NCBI RefSeq assembly: GCF_035974275.1
Contig: NZ_CP142422.1
Location: 3,782,001 to 3,846,000 of the forward strand
Source: Chryseobacterium sp. MYb264
GTDB lineage: Bacteria > Bacteroidota > Bacteroidia > Flavobacteriales > Weeksellaceae
DNA: 64,000 nucleotides
Reading direction: 5' to 3'
A model generated the notes under the pieces. It saw only the letters and a list, made by a program, of their open reading frames with translations. It did no database searches and was not told the origin of the DNA. This document shows positions 1 to 8,594 of the stretch, in pieces. Made by a program: the position numbers and the translations under genes. The stretch's first letter is position 1, and each line of letters starts with the position of its first letter.

Positions 1-1
1 C

Positions 2-2110
2 ATCGGCATTACCGATATATGCCCATTGGAGCTTGATCTGTATTTTGAAAGATTTCTCAACCTTAACAGGAAAAGTCCTCCGGATTTTGATATCGACTGG
101 AGCTGGCAAAACAGGGATACCATTCTGGAATATATTTTTAGCAGATATGGGAAAGATCACGTTGCTTTTTGCGGAACCAATGTGGAATTCAAATATAAAT
201 CGAGATTCAGAGAAGTTGGGAAAGCTTTTGGGCTGCCTAAAGACGAATTGGATGAACTGACAAAAAAGCCAATGGAAGTTCATGAGACAAATTCTGTGGT
301 CCAGACCATTCATAAATATGTAAGGTTAATGGAAAAGTTCCCCAATCAACGAAGTATGCATGCCTGCGGAATTTTAATTTCAGAAGAGCCTATTACCCAT
401 TACTCTGCACTCGAAATGCCGCCGAAGGGATTTCCTATCGTTCAGTTCGATATGAATGTAGCAGAAGATATTAAGCTGGAGAAATTTGATATTCTTTCTC
501 AAAGAGGTCTTGGAACGATAAAAGATACCGTTGAGCTCATCAGAAAAACACGGGGGATTGATGTTGATATCCGGGATACCAGAATTTCCAAAGATGAAGA
601 AAAAGCCAATGAATATCTGGCTATAGGAAGAACAATCGGATGTTTTTATATAGAATCTCCTGCAATGAGAGGTCTTTTAAGAAGATTAAAATGCGACAAT
701 TACAGAATACTGGTTGCCGCTTCTTCTATTATCAGACCGGGAGTAGCGCAGAGTGGGATGATGCGGGAATACATTTTCAGACACAATCATCCGGATCAGT
801 TTGAATATTTTCATTCTGTTTTTGAGGAGAATCTAAAAGAAACGTATGGCATTATGGTGTATCAGGAAGATGTCATTAAGATTGCACAATATTTCGGCGG
901 ACTTACTCATGCTGATGGTGATATTCTGCGCCGTGCGATGAGTGGAAAAGAGCGATCCATTGAAAAACTGAATGAAGTAAAGGCTAATTTCTTCATATCC
1001 TGCAGAGCACAGGGGCATTCGGAAGCACTTACTGCTGAAGCGTTCCGGCAGATAGAATCTTTTGCAGGGTATTCTTTCTGTAAAGCGCATTCGGCTTCAT
1101 ATGCAGTGGAAAGCTATCAGAGTTTATATCTGAAAGTATATTATCCATTGGAATTTATGGTTTCCGTTATCAACAATCAGGGAGGATTTTACCGTACTGA
1201 AGTCTATATCCATGAAGCTAAAATGTCAGGAGGACATATTCAGGTTCCCTGTGTTAATTCCGGCGAATTTCAGACGACATTAAAAGGAAAGAATATCTTT
1301 CTGGGATTTATGCTTTTGGAAAGGCTGGAAACAAGGATTGCTCTCGAAATTGTCGGGGAGCGGGAAAGAAATGGAGATTATAAATCATTGGAAAATTTTA
1401 TCAAACGTATTCCCGTGGGTATTGAAACGATTCAGTCCTTAATTTTTATTGGAGCATTTCGTTTTACAGGGAAGCAAAAAAATGAACTTCTTGTTGAGGC
1501 AAGGGTTTTATTGGTAAATTTTAAACCCGAGAACAGAGGTTTAATGCTGATTGAAGAACCCGTTCAGCAGTTTAAGCTTCCCGAATTAAAAAGAGAACCG
1601 TTTGAAGATGCCTTTGATGAAATTGAATTGATAGGTTTTCCTATTTCATGCAGCCCGTTTGATTTGTTAGAAACGAAATACAGGGGTTCTGTTTTTGTAA
1701 AAGATTTACTCCGGTATCATAAAAGACAGGTGAAAATGTTGGCTTATCTTATTTCAAGAAAACATGTGCCGACCAAAAAAGGGACCATGTATTTCGGAAC
1801 CTGGATAGACGTGAACGGAGATTATTTTGATACAGCGCATTTTCCAGACAGTTTAAAGCAATATGATTTTCAAGGAGGAGGATGTTACTTACTCTTAGGA
1901 ACAGTGGAAGTCGATTATCACTTTCCCACAATTACCATCCATAAAATGGCAAAAATGCCCATGATTCCTGATCCGCGGTATTCTTATGACAGAGAAAAGC
2001 AATATGATATCCACCGGCAGATTAAAGAAGATGTAAGTATGACCTCCAGAAAACCTTATCCTCAGGAACATGAGGTCGGATTATCAAGGAGAAAATTTGG
2101 CTCATCGTAA
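2..2110 (+). CDS. dnaE: DNA polymerase III alpha subunit family (DnaE2/ImuC-like), C-terminal part
   Basis: The frame is open from base 2, so the gene begins left of the window and the 5' part is missing. The product is a C-family DNA polymerase. The PDFDID motif near residues 28-33 of this fragment carries two metal-binding aspartates and KFDIL near residue 157 supplies the third. The segment YGIMVYQEDV followed by LRRAMSGK is typical of the fingers region. After a helix-hairpin-helix part, an OB-fold lies near residues 570-650. The protein ends soon after it without the long tail of replicative DnaE, which fits the error-prone DnaE2/ImuC branch that acts in damage-induced translesion synthesis. 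The family is certain; the subfamily is inferred, and a dinB/imuB-type gene upstream would support it. Confidence 0.88.
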   Translation: MGITDICPLELDLYFERFLNLNRKSPPDFDIDWSWQNRDTILEYIFSRYGKDHVAFCGTNVEFKYKSRFREVGKAFGLPKDELDELTKKPMEVHETNSVVQTIHKYVRLMEKFPNQRSMHACGILISEEPITHYSALEMPPKGFPIVQFDMNVAEDIKLEKFDILSQRGLGTIKDTVELIRKTRGIDVDIRDTRISKDEEKANEYLAIGRTIGCFYIESPAMRGLLRRLKCDNYRILVAASSIIRPGVAQSGMMREYIFRHNHPDQFEYFHSVFEENLKETYGIMVYQEDVIKIAQYFGGLTHADGDILRRAMSGKERSIEKLNEVKANFFISCRAQGHSEALTAEAFRQIESFAGYSFCKAHSASYAVESYQSLYLKVYYPLEFMVSVINNQGGFYRTEVYIHEAKMSGGHIQVPCVNSGEFQTTLKGKNIFLGFMLLERLETRIALEIVGERERNGDYKSLENFIKRIPVGIETIQSLIFIGAFRFTGKQKNELLVEARVLLVNFKPENRGLMLIEEPVQQFKLPELKREPFEDAFDEIELIGFPISCSPFDLLETKYRGSVFVKDLLRYHKRQVKMLAYLISRKHVPTKKGTMYFGTWIDVNGDYFDTAHFPDSLKQYDFQGGGCYLLLGTVEVDYHFPTITIHKMAKMPMIPDPRYSYDREKQYDIHRQIKEDVSMTSRKPYPQEHEVGLSRRKFGSS

Positions 2111-2315
2111 TGGGTTTCTCATTGGTAAACAGTGATAATACCCTTACCGAAGCTAATTTCAGATTTCATTAAGAGCCTGTTGAATAGACGGGCAGGTTTT
2201 TAATTGAATTTGATGCACTTTTCGCTTTCAATGCCGGATTTGACTCGTCAATTCAAGAATAGAAAGCGAAAAACAATCAAAAAAATCAAAACAACTCAAA
2301 AAAAAAGAAGAAAAA
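2111..2315. other. Intergenic, weak terminator-like hairpin
   Basis: This stretch holds no convincing gene. Near 2171-2205 a short CCTG/CAGG stem is followed by a T run, which could end transcription of the polymerase gene. TTAAGAGCCTGTT at 2168-2180 resembles one end of the 192-bp mobile element found at 49819 and 61035, but the rest of that element is absent. Confidence 0.3.
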
Positions 2316-2392
2316 ATCAAAGAGAAATGGAAGGATTTTGATTTTATTACTTCACATAATCTCCATCTTCCAGCACCCATCTTCCACAATAT
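2316..2392. repeat. Dispersed intergenic repeat, copy 1
   Basis: This block shares order and sequence with 5334-5410: a tract like TCAAAGA(G/A)AAATG, then GATTTT, CACTTCATA, and CTCCATCTTCCAGC(A/G)CCCA. Both copies lie immediately past the 3' end of a minus-strand gene, so both would be transcribed into the mRNA tail. No ORF is conserved between them. It is a short non-coding repeat whose function is unknown. Confidence 0.6.
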
Positions 2393-2405
2393 GAGATCGC
2401 ATCTC

Positions 2406-3494
2406 CTAAAACCCAATATTGGCTATTTCAATACCTACTTGAAATCCGTTTTTACTTTTCAACAGGGCGTCATTATTAAACAGCGGGTTAAAGTCTTTTT
2501 GAATATATACATTAAATCCCCTGTATCCTATTCCTAATTTGCCTCCGACAATAAAATCATTAACCCCCTGCATCACTCTTTCTTGGTCCATAACGTTTGA
2601 TGAGTTTACATTAGAGTATTTCGTGATCATTCTGCTCCCGATATTCGCGCCCCCATAAACACCTGCGATAAGACTAAGCTGAGGTTTGGTATTATCTAAA
2701 TATTTTACGCCCTTATATTCTGTATATTGAGGATTGAGCACAAATCTAAAATCGATGGGAACAAAAATATAGGTATTACGGATTATGGATTCGTCTAATT
2801 CCCCTTTGCTAAAATCTTCCAGCATCAACTTATTGTTTCTCTGAAGAAAAGCATTATTTCCTTTGGCTTCATATCGGTCTGTTCGTATTCCCAGGCCAAT
2901 ATTATAAAAAACAGGGCTGGTAAAGTGTCCCAACTGATTCTCATATTTTACTGCCAAAGTAGAGTTATACACAATATTCATGTCCGAATTTTTTGAAGAA
3001 AGGCCAAAAGGTTCGTCTTTTGAAGTAAGGTTACCCGCTGAAAGATTATATAAGAGTGACCAATTATGTAAATAGTCTTTAGGCTCTTTTTTATTTCTTT
3101 GATTTATTCTCATTTTTAGACCATTAAGTCCCAGCTTCAAAAAGTTTTTCCCCTTACGTATGGTATCAGACTTTCCCAAAACGGCATGTTTCACCATTTC
3201 CTGGGTAGCCTCTTCGAGTTCAGACTTCTGGGCATCTATTTTACTATTAATAATCTTTTCGTACTTTGATGCTATTTCATTTCTCTGATTCTGTTTTTGT
3301 TCAGCCGTAATTTTATTATCTTTAAAATTTCGGTCCACTTTATCAAGCTCTGAATTCATCTCAGATTTCTCAGATATTACGATGCTGTCAATCTTCTTTG
3401 AGTACATCTCAATTCGAGTATTCATCTGTGGAGCTTCTTGAGCATACGTGTAAGAAATGGCCAGTATGGTAATCATCACGGTGATTTTCTTCAT
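2406..3494 (-). CDS. Secreted outer-membrane beta-barrel-like protein, unknown function
   Basis: A 362-residue protein. Residues 1-19 form a signal peptide ending in AYAQ-like TYAQ. A Lys/Glu-rich, probably helical stretch covers about residues 25-110. The rest alternates Gly/aromatic strands (for example IGLGIRTDRY) and ends in a hydrophobic-aromatic IANIGF, as expected for an outer-membrane barrel. It is the last gene of the sigma / anti-sigma operon read from 5156, and such operons in Bacteroidetes often end with a barrel protein. No specific family is recognised, so ligand and role are unknown. Confidence 0.65.
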   Translation of the reverse strand: MKKITVMITILAISYTYAQEAPQMNTRIEMYSKKIDSIVISEKSEMNSELDKVDRNFKDNKITAEQKQNQRNEIASKYEKIINSKIDAQKSELEEATQEMVKHAVLGKSDTIRKGKNFLKLGLNGLKMRINQRNKKEPKDYLHNWSLLYNLSAGNLTSKDEPFGLSSKNSDMNIVYNSTLAVKYENQLGHFTSPVFYNIGLGIRTDRYEAKGNNAFLQRNNKLMLEDFSKGELDESIIRNTYIFVPIDFRFVLNPQYTEYKGVKYLDNTKPQLSLIAGVYGGANIGSRMITKYSNVNSSNVMDQERVMQGVNDFIVGGKLGIGYRGFNVYIQKDFNPLFNNDALLKSKNGFQVGIEIANIGF

Positions 3495-3548
3495 TTTTTT
3501 TTATTTTTTATAAATGATATATTATTTTTTTACGCAACCGGAGTAACC

Positions 3549-3788
3549 TTACGGCATGATATTGTTTTGTTTAAAGCTTTTTTCCTTAAAATAAACAAAA
3601 GCTCTTGTAGAAATCATAAGTAAAACCACTGCCAGGGCATATTCTATCTCAGTTCTTTGATTTTCAATCTCTAGGCTGCTCATATTCTCATGAGTATCAG
3701 ATTGAATTTGTAAGTTCATTGGGAAATTTTCTTGGGCATGGCTGTAAGAAATTGCTACCATAGCAATCATTAATGTAATTTTTTTCAT
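3549..3788 (-). pseudogene. Chimeric remnant: signal peptide of 2406-3494 joined to TM segment of 3877-4623
   Basis: This frame encodes 79 residues from ATG at 3788 (an upstream ATG at 3833 lacks the match). The start, MKKITLMIAMVAISYSHAQE, closely parallels MKKITVMITILAISYTYAQE of the downstream barrel gene. The end, around ISTRAFVYFKEKSFKQ, parallels ISTGAFFYFNQNEPTLKQ of the upstream anti-sigma gene, and the similarity is visible in the DNA as well. The middle is short and unlike either. It is best explained as the scar of a tandem duplication and deletion within this operon, though it could still make a small membrane peptide. Confidence 0.6.
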
Positions 3789-3876
3789 TGTTTTGTTTGT
3801 GTTATTTTTAGACAATATTTTATTGCTATTCACTTTTTTTGGAATAGTACTTTCTATGATTTTAAAAATTTAAAAT

Positions 3877-4623
3877 TTATTTTTCTGAGGAGGAATAAAT
3901 CTCTATTCCCATTATTTTTAATGAATTAGGACTCTTAATTTTATCAAGATCTACAACTGCAAATTGTTTGTCTTTAATCTCTTTGGCCGCTTTATCCAGC
4001 TCTCTTCCTGCCAGAAGATCATGAGCCTGGATATATTTGGTCGGCTTTTGTTCTGGAGTTCCTGTTTTTATTTCTGACTTTTCATTATTCAACGCTATTT
4101 TATTCTCTGCCGGTGTCACATCAGCAGTATATAATTCATGATGATCAGAAGTAGACGTAATTGAGGTTGGATTTTTTAGAGGACTATCTTTACTTGCTGT
4201 TTTTGCAAGAGAGGCATTAAAGTCTTCTCTTTCCACTGCATTTAATTTTCCGGGATTTTTCTTTTCATTCGCTACCAGACGGGACTTTTCAGAAGGTATT
4301 ACCTTTGTATTCTGAGCTGTATTTTGAATGTTTGCATCATGTTGTGTCATTGCTGACGAATGGTCATTCTGCTTTTCAGCTGATTTTACAATCGAAATGC
4401 TTTTTTGCTTCAGTGTCGGTTCATTTTGATTAAAATAGAAAAAAGCTCCTGTTGAAATCACTGCCAGAACAGCTGCTGCCGAATATTTCCACCATTGAAA
4501 AGCAGGTTTGATATTGATTTCCGGTGGTTCATGGAATTTTTGATCTATTTTGTCCCATAGATTTGCTGAAGGCTTTATTTTAAGTTCTTCATAATCAGAT
4601 TTTATTTTATTTTGTGTTTTCAT
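3877..4623 (-). CDS. Probable membrane-anchored anti-sigma factor
   Basis: 248 residues. The start is ATG at 4623, which overlaps the sigma-factor stop as TAATG, so translation is probably coupled; a start 33 bases upstream is also in frame but less likely. The N-terminal ~45 residues (NLWDKIDQKF motif) are cytoplasmic and would bind sigma. One transmembrane helix follows near residues 50-67 (YSAAAVLAVISTGAFFYF), then a low-complexity periplasmic part rich in Lys, Ser and Thr. The layout matches the anti-sigma proteins that follow ECF sigma genes in Bacteroidetes. No enzyme motif is present. Confidence 0.75.
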   Translation of the reverse strand: MKTQNKIKSDYEELKIKPSANLWDKIDQKFHEPPEINIKPAFQWWKYSAAAVLAVISTGAFFYFNQNEPTLKQKSISIVKSAEKQNDHSSAMTQHDANIQNTAQNTKVIPSEKSRLVANEKKNPGKLNAVEREDFNASLAKTASKDSPLKNPTSITSTSDHHELYTADVTPAENKIALNNEKSEIKTGTPEQKPTKYIQAHDLLAGRELDKAAKEIKDKQFAVVDLDKIKSPNSLKIMGIEIYSSSEK

Positions 4624-5156
4624 TATTTTTCGGATTTTATATAATCTATTATCCACTTTTTTGCCTTACTCAGCTGGCTTTTGCTTGTTCCTTCCGAAAT
4701 ATTTAAAATGGCAGCAATTTCCTGATGCTTTTTTTCTTCAAAAACAGAAAGATTGAAAATTAACCGATAACCATCCGGCATTTTAGAAAAAATATCCTCT
4801 AAATTGATTGAATAGGCATTATCTTCCCAGCTATTTTCTTCATCTTCGATATTTATATTGTTTACATCAATGTCTAAATACATCAGGTTTTTATTTTTCC
4901 GGATAAAATCGACACAATTATTAACAACGATTTTTCTTAACCAGAATGGAAAACTTTTTGGATCCCGACATTCATTAATCTTTTTAAAACAGGTATAAAA
5001 TGAAGTAACTAAGAGGTCTTCTGCATCATAGATATTATTAGTGTAAGAATTTGCAATCGCCAACATTTTATCAGAAAACATCTCATACAGAGCTTTTTGC
5101 CCCATACCGTCATTTTTCCTAGCGAGATCAAAATTCTCTTCTAATAAATTCTTCAT
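4623..5156 (-). CDS. ECF-type sigma-70 family RNA polymerase sigma factor
   Basis: 177 residues with the two domains of ECF sigma factors. Region 2 lies near residues 25-90 (YDAEDLLVTSFYTCFKK, then FWLRKIVVNNCVDFIRK). Region 4 is near 120-170, with the helix-turn-helix in HQEIAAILNISEGTSKSQLSKAKK. It directs core RNA polymerase to a small set of promoters and is first in an operon with the anti-sigma gene (one-base overlap), the remnant gene and the barrel protein. The 27-bp inverted repeat at 5243-5269 lies in its upstream region. The signal that releases it cannot be read from the sequence. Confidence 0.9.
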   Translation of the reverse strand: MKNLLEENFDLARKNDGMGQKALYEMFSDKMLAIANSYTNNIYDAEDLLVTSFYTCFKKINECRDPKSFPFWLRKIVVNNCVDFIRKNKNLMYLDIDVNNINIEDEENSWEDNAYSINLEDIFSKMPDGYRLIFNLSVFEEKKHQEIAAILNISEGTSKSQLSKAKKWIIDYIKSEK

Positions 5157-5242
5157 CTGTTGTGTTCTGTAGATAAGACGAAAAAAAATGTAAATGGTTG
5201 CCTGAAAAAAAATAAATATTTAATAAAATTTTTTAAAAGGCT

Positions 5243-5269
5243 ATTAGACAGTATTTTATATTGTCTAAT
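5243..5269. promoter_or_regulatory. Inverted repeat upstream of the sigma-factor operon
   Basis: ATTAGACA and TGTCTAAT form perfect 8-bp arms around an 11-bp AT spacer, 87 bp upstream of the sigma gene. The spacing of about two helical turns suits a dimeric DNA-binding protein. A transcript hairpin is the alternative. Confidence 0.4.
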
Positions 5270-5333
5270 TAAGTTCGGGATAAGCATGAAGCTGGAAGCT
5301 CATTAAGTTCTTTATTTTGTATAATCACAAAAA

Positions 5334-5410
5334 TTCAAAGAAAAATGAAATGATTTTGCTTGTTATCACTTCATATAACCTCCATCTTCCAGCGCCCAGC
5401 ACCATCTTCG
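5334..5410. repeat. Dispersed intergenic repeat, copy 2
   Basis: Second copy of the repeat at 2316-2392, again just downstream of a minus-strand gene (the serine hydrolase ending at 5418). CCTCCATCTTCCAGC and CACTTCATA are the best conserved parts. Confidence 0.6.
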
Positions 5411-5417
5411 ATTCAGG

Positions 5418-6557
5418 TTATTTAAACAAACTCACCACCTCATTCACCAGAAACTTCACCTGGTCCGGTCTTCCTCTGTCATTTTTGGAGAGGTTATGAT
5501 CGCTTCCGGTTTTCACAATCAGCATCTGATGTTCAGGTATCATGATAATGTATTGTCCTTGAAGCCCAAGAAAATAATAATGTTTTACAGGATTATCCTC
5601 ATTGATCCAGAAACCCATTCCGTAAATTTCCTCAGATTTTTCTGTTGGCGTTTTCATTTGATTAATAAAATCAAGATTCAGAATTTGTTCGCCATCCACT
5701 TTACCGTCATCCAAAAATAGTTGTCCCAGTCTGGCAAAATCCCGCGCGTTGGAATGAATGCAGCAGTAGGTCTTTTCCATGCCTTCTTCATCGGTGCTCC
5801 ATTCTGCATTTTGCTCCATTCCCAACGGGATCCAGAATTTTTCAGAAAGATAGCTTGCTAAGGTCTGGTTTAAAGCTTTCTTCAAGGCAAAACCCAGTAA
5901 TTGAGTTGCCCCACTTTGATATTCAAATCTTTCACCGGGATTTTCTTTAAATCTTCTCGAAAAAGAAGCTTTACGGAGGCTTCTTCCGTAATAGGCTCTC
6001 GCGGTTGGTAAAAAAGGGTTTTTATAATCCTCATCCCAGTTAAGTCCGGCTTCCATTTGAGCTAAATTTTTTAACGTTAAACTTCTTCCGAATCCTTTTG
6101 TTTTAAATTCATCAAAATAATCTGAAAACAGATCATCGATACTGTTGATTTTTCCTTCTTCAATCGCCTTTCCCAAAAGCATCACTGTAATGGCCTTCGT
6201 CATGGAAAATGAGTTGGTATGTGAAAGTTGATGATAGCCGTTCCAGTATTGTTCATGCATGAGTTTACCGTTTTTCACCACAATAAAAGCGGCAGTGTGC
6301 GATTGGACGAGGTCGTCAACGATATTTTTAGGTAAATTGGTCTTGTTATATTCCGGAGATTCTTCCCAGATTTTGGGCGAAGCAGTTTTAATGATATTAC
6401 TGCTGAAAAGCTTTCCGTCATCAATATAAGCGGTGGATCTCCCCCGTAGATACGTTTTGGAAATACCACTGAAAAGATAGCCGTATCCAAAAAGATACAT
6501 AAGAATAATGGCCACAACTAAAACAATAAGAACCGTTTGCAGAATTATTAACCACAT
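5418..6557 (-). CDS. Membrane-anchored serine hydrolase, class C beta-lactamase/PBP family
   Basis: 379 residues. A single hydrophobic helix at residues 2-30 anchors it, with the catalytic domain probably in the periplasm. The SxxK nucleophile motif is SMTK (Ser118, Lys121), and a YxS/YxN-like motif occurs at YQSGATQ. The later GMGFWIN and GLQGQY segments match the last strands of the fold. Family members are peptidases, esterases or amidases, and the substrate cannot be predicted. The gene stands alone: a TAnnTTTG box at 6580-6587 precedes it and the glyQS terminator lies behind that. Confidence 0.85.
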   Translation of the reverse strand: MWLIILQTVLIVLVVAIILMYLFGYGYLFSGISKTYLRGRSTAYIDDGKLFSSNIIKTASPKIWEESPEYNKTNLPKNIVDDLVQSHTAAFIVVKNGKLMHEQYWNGYHQLSHTNSFSMTKAITVMLLGKAIEEGKINSIDDLFSDYFDEFKTKGFGRSLTLKNLAQMEAGLNWDEDYKNPFLPTARAYYGRSLRKASFSRRFKENPGERFEYQSGATQLLGFALKKALNQTLASYLSEKFWIPLGMEQNAEWSTDEEGMEKTYCCIHSNARDFARLGQLFLDDGKVDGEQILNLDFINQMKTPTEKSEEIYGMGFWINEDNPVKHYYFLGLQGQYIIMIPEHQMLIVKTGSDHNLSKNDRGRPDQVKFLVNEVVSLFK

Positions 6558-6579
6558 ATTTTGAATGATTAGTGTAAAA

Positions 6580-6587
6580 CAAATCTA
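6580..6587 (-). promoter_or_regulatory. -7 box (TAGATTTG) of the serine hydrolase gene
   Basis: An exact TAnnTTTG match on the minus strand, 22 bp upstream of the ATG at 6557. No clear TTG -33 element is seen at the usual distance. Confidence 0.5.
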
Positions 6588-6603
6588 TTCAAAAAAAGTG
6601 TAT

Positions 6604-6633
6604 AAAAAAAGCCCTGATTTCTCAAGGCTTTTC
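6604..6633 (-). terminator. Intrinsic terminator of glyQS
   Basis: On the minus strand, GCCTTGA-GAAA-TCAGGGC forms a stem with one mismatch and is followed by a run of seven T, directly behind the glyQS stop. Confidence 0.75.
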
Positions 6634-6635
6634 AT

Positions 6636-8177
6636 CTATATTTTTGAAAGTAAGTTTCTGAAACTTGTCTTTTCGTCGATAATTCTTCTCAATTCCGATA
6701 CCGGCACTCTTTCCTGAACCATTGTGTCTCGGTCTCTTATCGTCACCGTGTGATCTGTTAAAGAGTCATGATCAATCGTGATACAGTAAGGGGTTCCGAT
6801 GGCGTCCTGTCTTCTGTAACGTTTCCCGATCGCATCTTTTTCCTCGTAGAATAAGTTGAAGTCATATTTCAGGTCGTTGAAAACTTTCTCCGCATATTCT
6901 GCTAAACCGTCTTTCTTCATCAACGGAAGAATCGCTGCCTTAATTGGCGCTAAAGCCGGAGGTAAAGATAAAACCGTTCTTTCTGAACCATCTTCTAATG
7001 TTTCGTCTTTTAAACAATGAGAGAAAATAGAAAGGAATAGTCTGTCTAAACCAACCGAAGTTTCCACCACATAAGGAACATAATTCTCGTTTCTTTCAGG
7101 ATCGAAAAACTGAAGTTTTCTCCCTGAATGCTCTTCGTGAGCCTTTAAGTCGAAATCTGTTCTTGAGTGAATACCTTCCAGTTCCTTGAAACCAAACGGG
7201 AAATTAAATTCGATATCGGCCGCAGCATTCGCATAATGAGCCAGTTTTTCATGATCGTGGAATCGGTAATTATCATTACCCAAACCTAAAGCCAAATGCC
7301 AGTTCAGACGCTTTTGCTTCCATTGTTCATAGAACTCCAGTTCTGTTCCCGGAGCTACGAAAAACTGCATTTCCATTTGTTCAAATTCACGCATTCTGAA
7401 GATGAACTGTCTTGCAACAATTTCATTTCTGAAAGCTTTTCCGATTTGAGCAATACCGAAAGGAAGTCTGTGACGAGAGGTCTTCTGAACGTTCAGAAAG
7501 TTCACGAAAATACCCTGAGCCGTTTCCGGTCTTAAATAAAGATCCATTGCAGAATCTGCAGAAGCCCCCAGTTTTGTTCCAAACATTAAGTTGAACTGTC
7601 TTACTTCCGTCCAGTTTTTAGAACCTGTATCCGGATCAGCAATTTCCAGCTCTTCAATTAAAGCTTTTACATCGGCAAGATCTTCATTTTCTAAAGATTT
7701 TGCTAGTCTTGAAAGAATTGCTTCTCTTTTGGCTCTGTAATCAATAATTTTTTGATTCGTTGCCACAAATTGTTCTTTATCAAAAGCTTCACCGAATCGT
7801 TTCGCCGCTTTTTCGATTTCTTTGTTCTCTTTTTCTTCGATTTTTAAACAATAATCTTCCACCAAAACGTCTGCTCTGAAACGTTTTTTAGAGTCTTTAT
7901 TATCAATCAAAGGATCGTTGAATGCATCAACGTGGCCCGAAGCTTTCCAAGTTGTTGGGTGCATAAGGATAGCCGAATCGATACCGACAATATTTTCGTT
8001 AAGCTGTACCATCGCTTTCCACCAATATTGTTTGATATTATTTTTTAATTCAGCACCGTTTTGTCCATAATCATAAACAGCCGATAAACCGTCATAGATC
8101 TCACTTGAAGGAAAAATAAAACCATATTCTTTCGCATGAGAAATCACTTTCTTGAAAACATCTTCTTGCTTTGCCAT
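6636..8177 (-). CDS. glyQS: Glycine--tRNA ligase, dimeric eukaryote/archaea-like type
   Basis: 513 residues, the usual size of the alpha2 class II enzyme. It attaches glycine to tRNA-Gly in the cytoplasm using ATP. Class II motifs are visible: motif 2 around GKAFRNEIVARQFIFRMREFEQMEMQ, and motif 3 near ETSVGLDRLFLSIF. The anticodon-binding domain covers about the last 110 residues (APIKAAILPL onward). The N-terminal YDYGQNGAELKNNIKQYWW is diagnostic of the single-chain type rather than the alpha2beta2 GlyQ/GlyS type. It has its own promoter box at 8200-8207 and a terminator at 6604-6633, so it is probably monocistronic. Confidence 0.97.
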   Translation of the reverse strand: MAKQEDVFKKVISHAKEYGFIFPSSEIYDGLSAVYDYGQNGAELKNNIKQYWWKAMVQLNENIVGIDSAILMHPTTWKASGHVDAFNDPLIDNKDSKKRFRADVLVEDYCLKIEEKENKEIEKAAKRFGEAFDKEQFVATNQKIIDYRAKREAILSRLAKSLENEDLADVKALIEELEIADPDTGSKNWTEVRQFNLMFGTKLGASADSAMDLYLRPETAQGIFVNFLNVQKTSRHRLPFGIAQIGKAFRNEIVARQFIFRMREFEQMEMQFFVAPGTELEFYEQWKQKRLNWHLALGLGNDNYRFHDHEKLAHYANAAADIEFNFPFGFKELEGIHSRTDFDLKAHEEHSGRKLQFFDPERNENYVPYVVETSVGLDRLFLSIFSHCLKDETLEDGSERTVLSLPPALAPIKAAILPLMKKDGLAEYAEKVFNDLKYDFNLFYEEKDAIGKRYRRQDAIGTPYCITIDHDSLTDHTVTIRDRDTMVQERVPVSELRRIIDEKTSFRNLLSKI

Positions 8178-8199
8178 AATTTTTTAATCGTCTAAAGTG

Positions 8200-8207
8200 C
8201 AAAAATA
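8200..8207 (-). promoter_or_regulatory. -7 box (TATTTTTG) of glyQS
   Basis: An exact TAnnTTTG on the minus strand, 22 bp upstream of the ATG at 8177. Confidence 0.6.
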
Positions 8208-8594
8208 GTGAAAAAGCGGGAAGTGGGAAGCGGGAAGCGGGAAGTTTTTATCATTGTGCAGATTAGGAGCCGGGAACCTGCTGTCCACTGTATCTTTTTT
8301 GTGGTCGTCTCCACTGCGTTCCGTCCGCCACAAAAAAGGATGCCGTTCCCATCAGGGCTATAACAAAAATTCGGTTACCATATCAAAAAATGCCTTTAGA
8401 CAAAACTTATAGGTTTCAAAAACCGATGAGGTTTTACGGAAAAAGTAGAAATAAATTATAAGACGACGCCTTTTGTCGTTATCAGCAGCCATATTTGTCT
8501 AGAGATATAAACGAGATAAGATAAATTATTTTGTTCCTTCCAAGATATTTCTACGGAGAATCAGTAAAACAAATAATTAATTAAAAAAACATCA
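8208..8594. repeat. Gene-free stretch with three repeat types upstream of the toxin gene
   Basis: About 390 bp without a gene. At 8218-8244 the 7-bp unit GGGAAGC/T is tandemly repeated. At 8270-8365 an element contains a long stem between TATCTTTTTTGTGG (8291-8304) and CCACAAAAAAGGAT (8328-8341), with a GC-richer loop; its style is that of multi-copy Bacteroidetes intergenic repeats (inference). At 8404-8434 an imperfect palindrome resembles the hairpin at 12642-12674. The last 100 bp are AT-rich and should hold the toxin promoter, which is not clearly recognisable. Confidence 0.5.

Noticed and set aside
2168..2180. Third copy of the 192-bp mobile element
   Set aside because: Only about 13 bp of one end match; the body is absent, so chance cannot be excluded.
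2228..2416. Minus-strand frame of 62 codons after the barrel gene
   Set aside because: It consists of the dispersed repeat and an A-rich tract; its composition is not protein-like.
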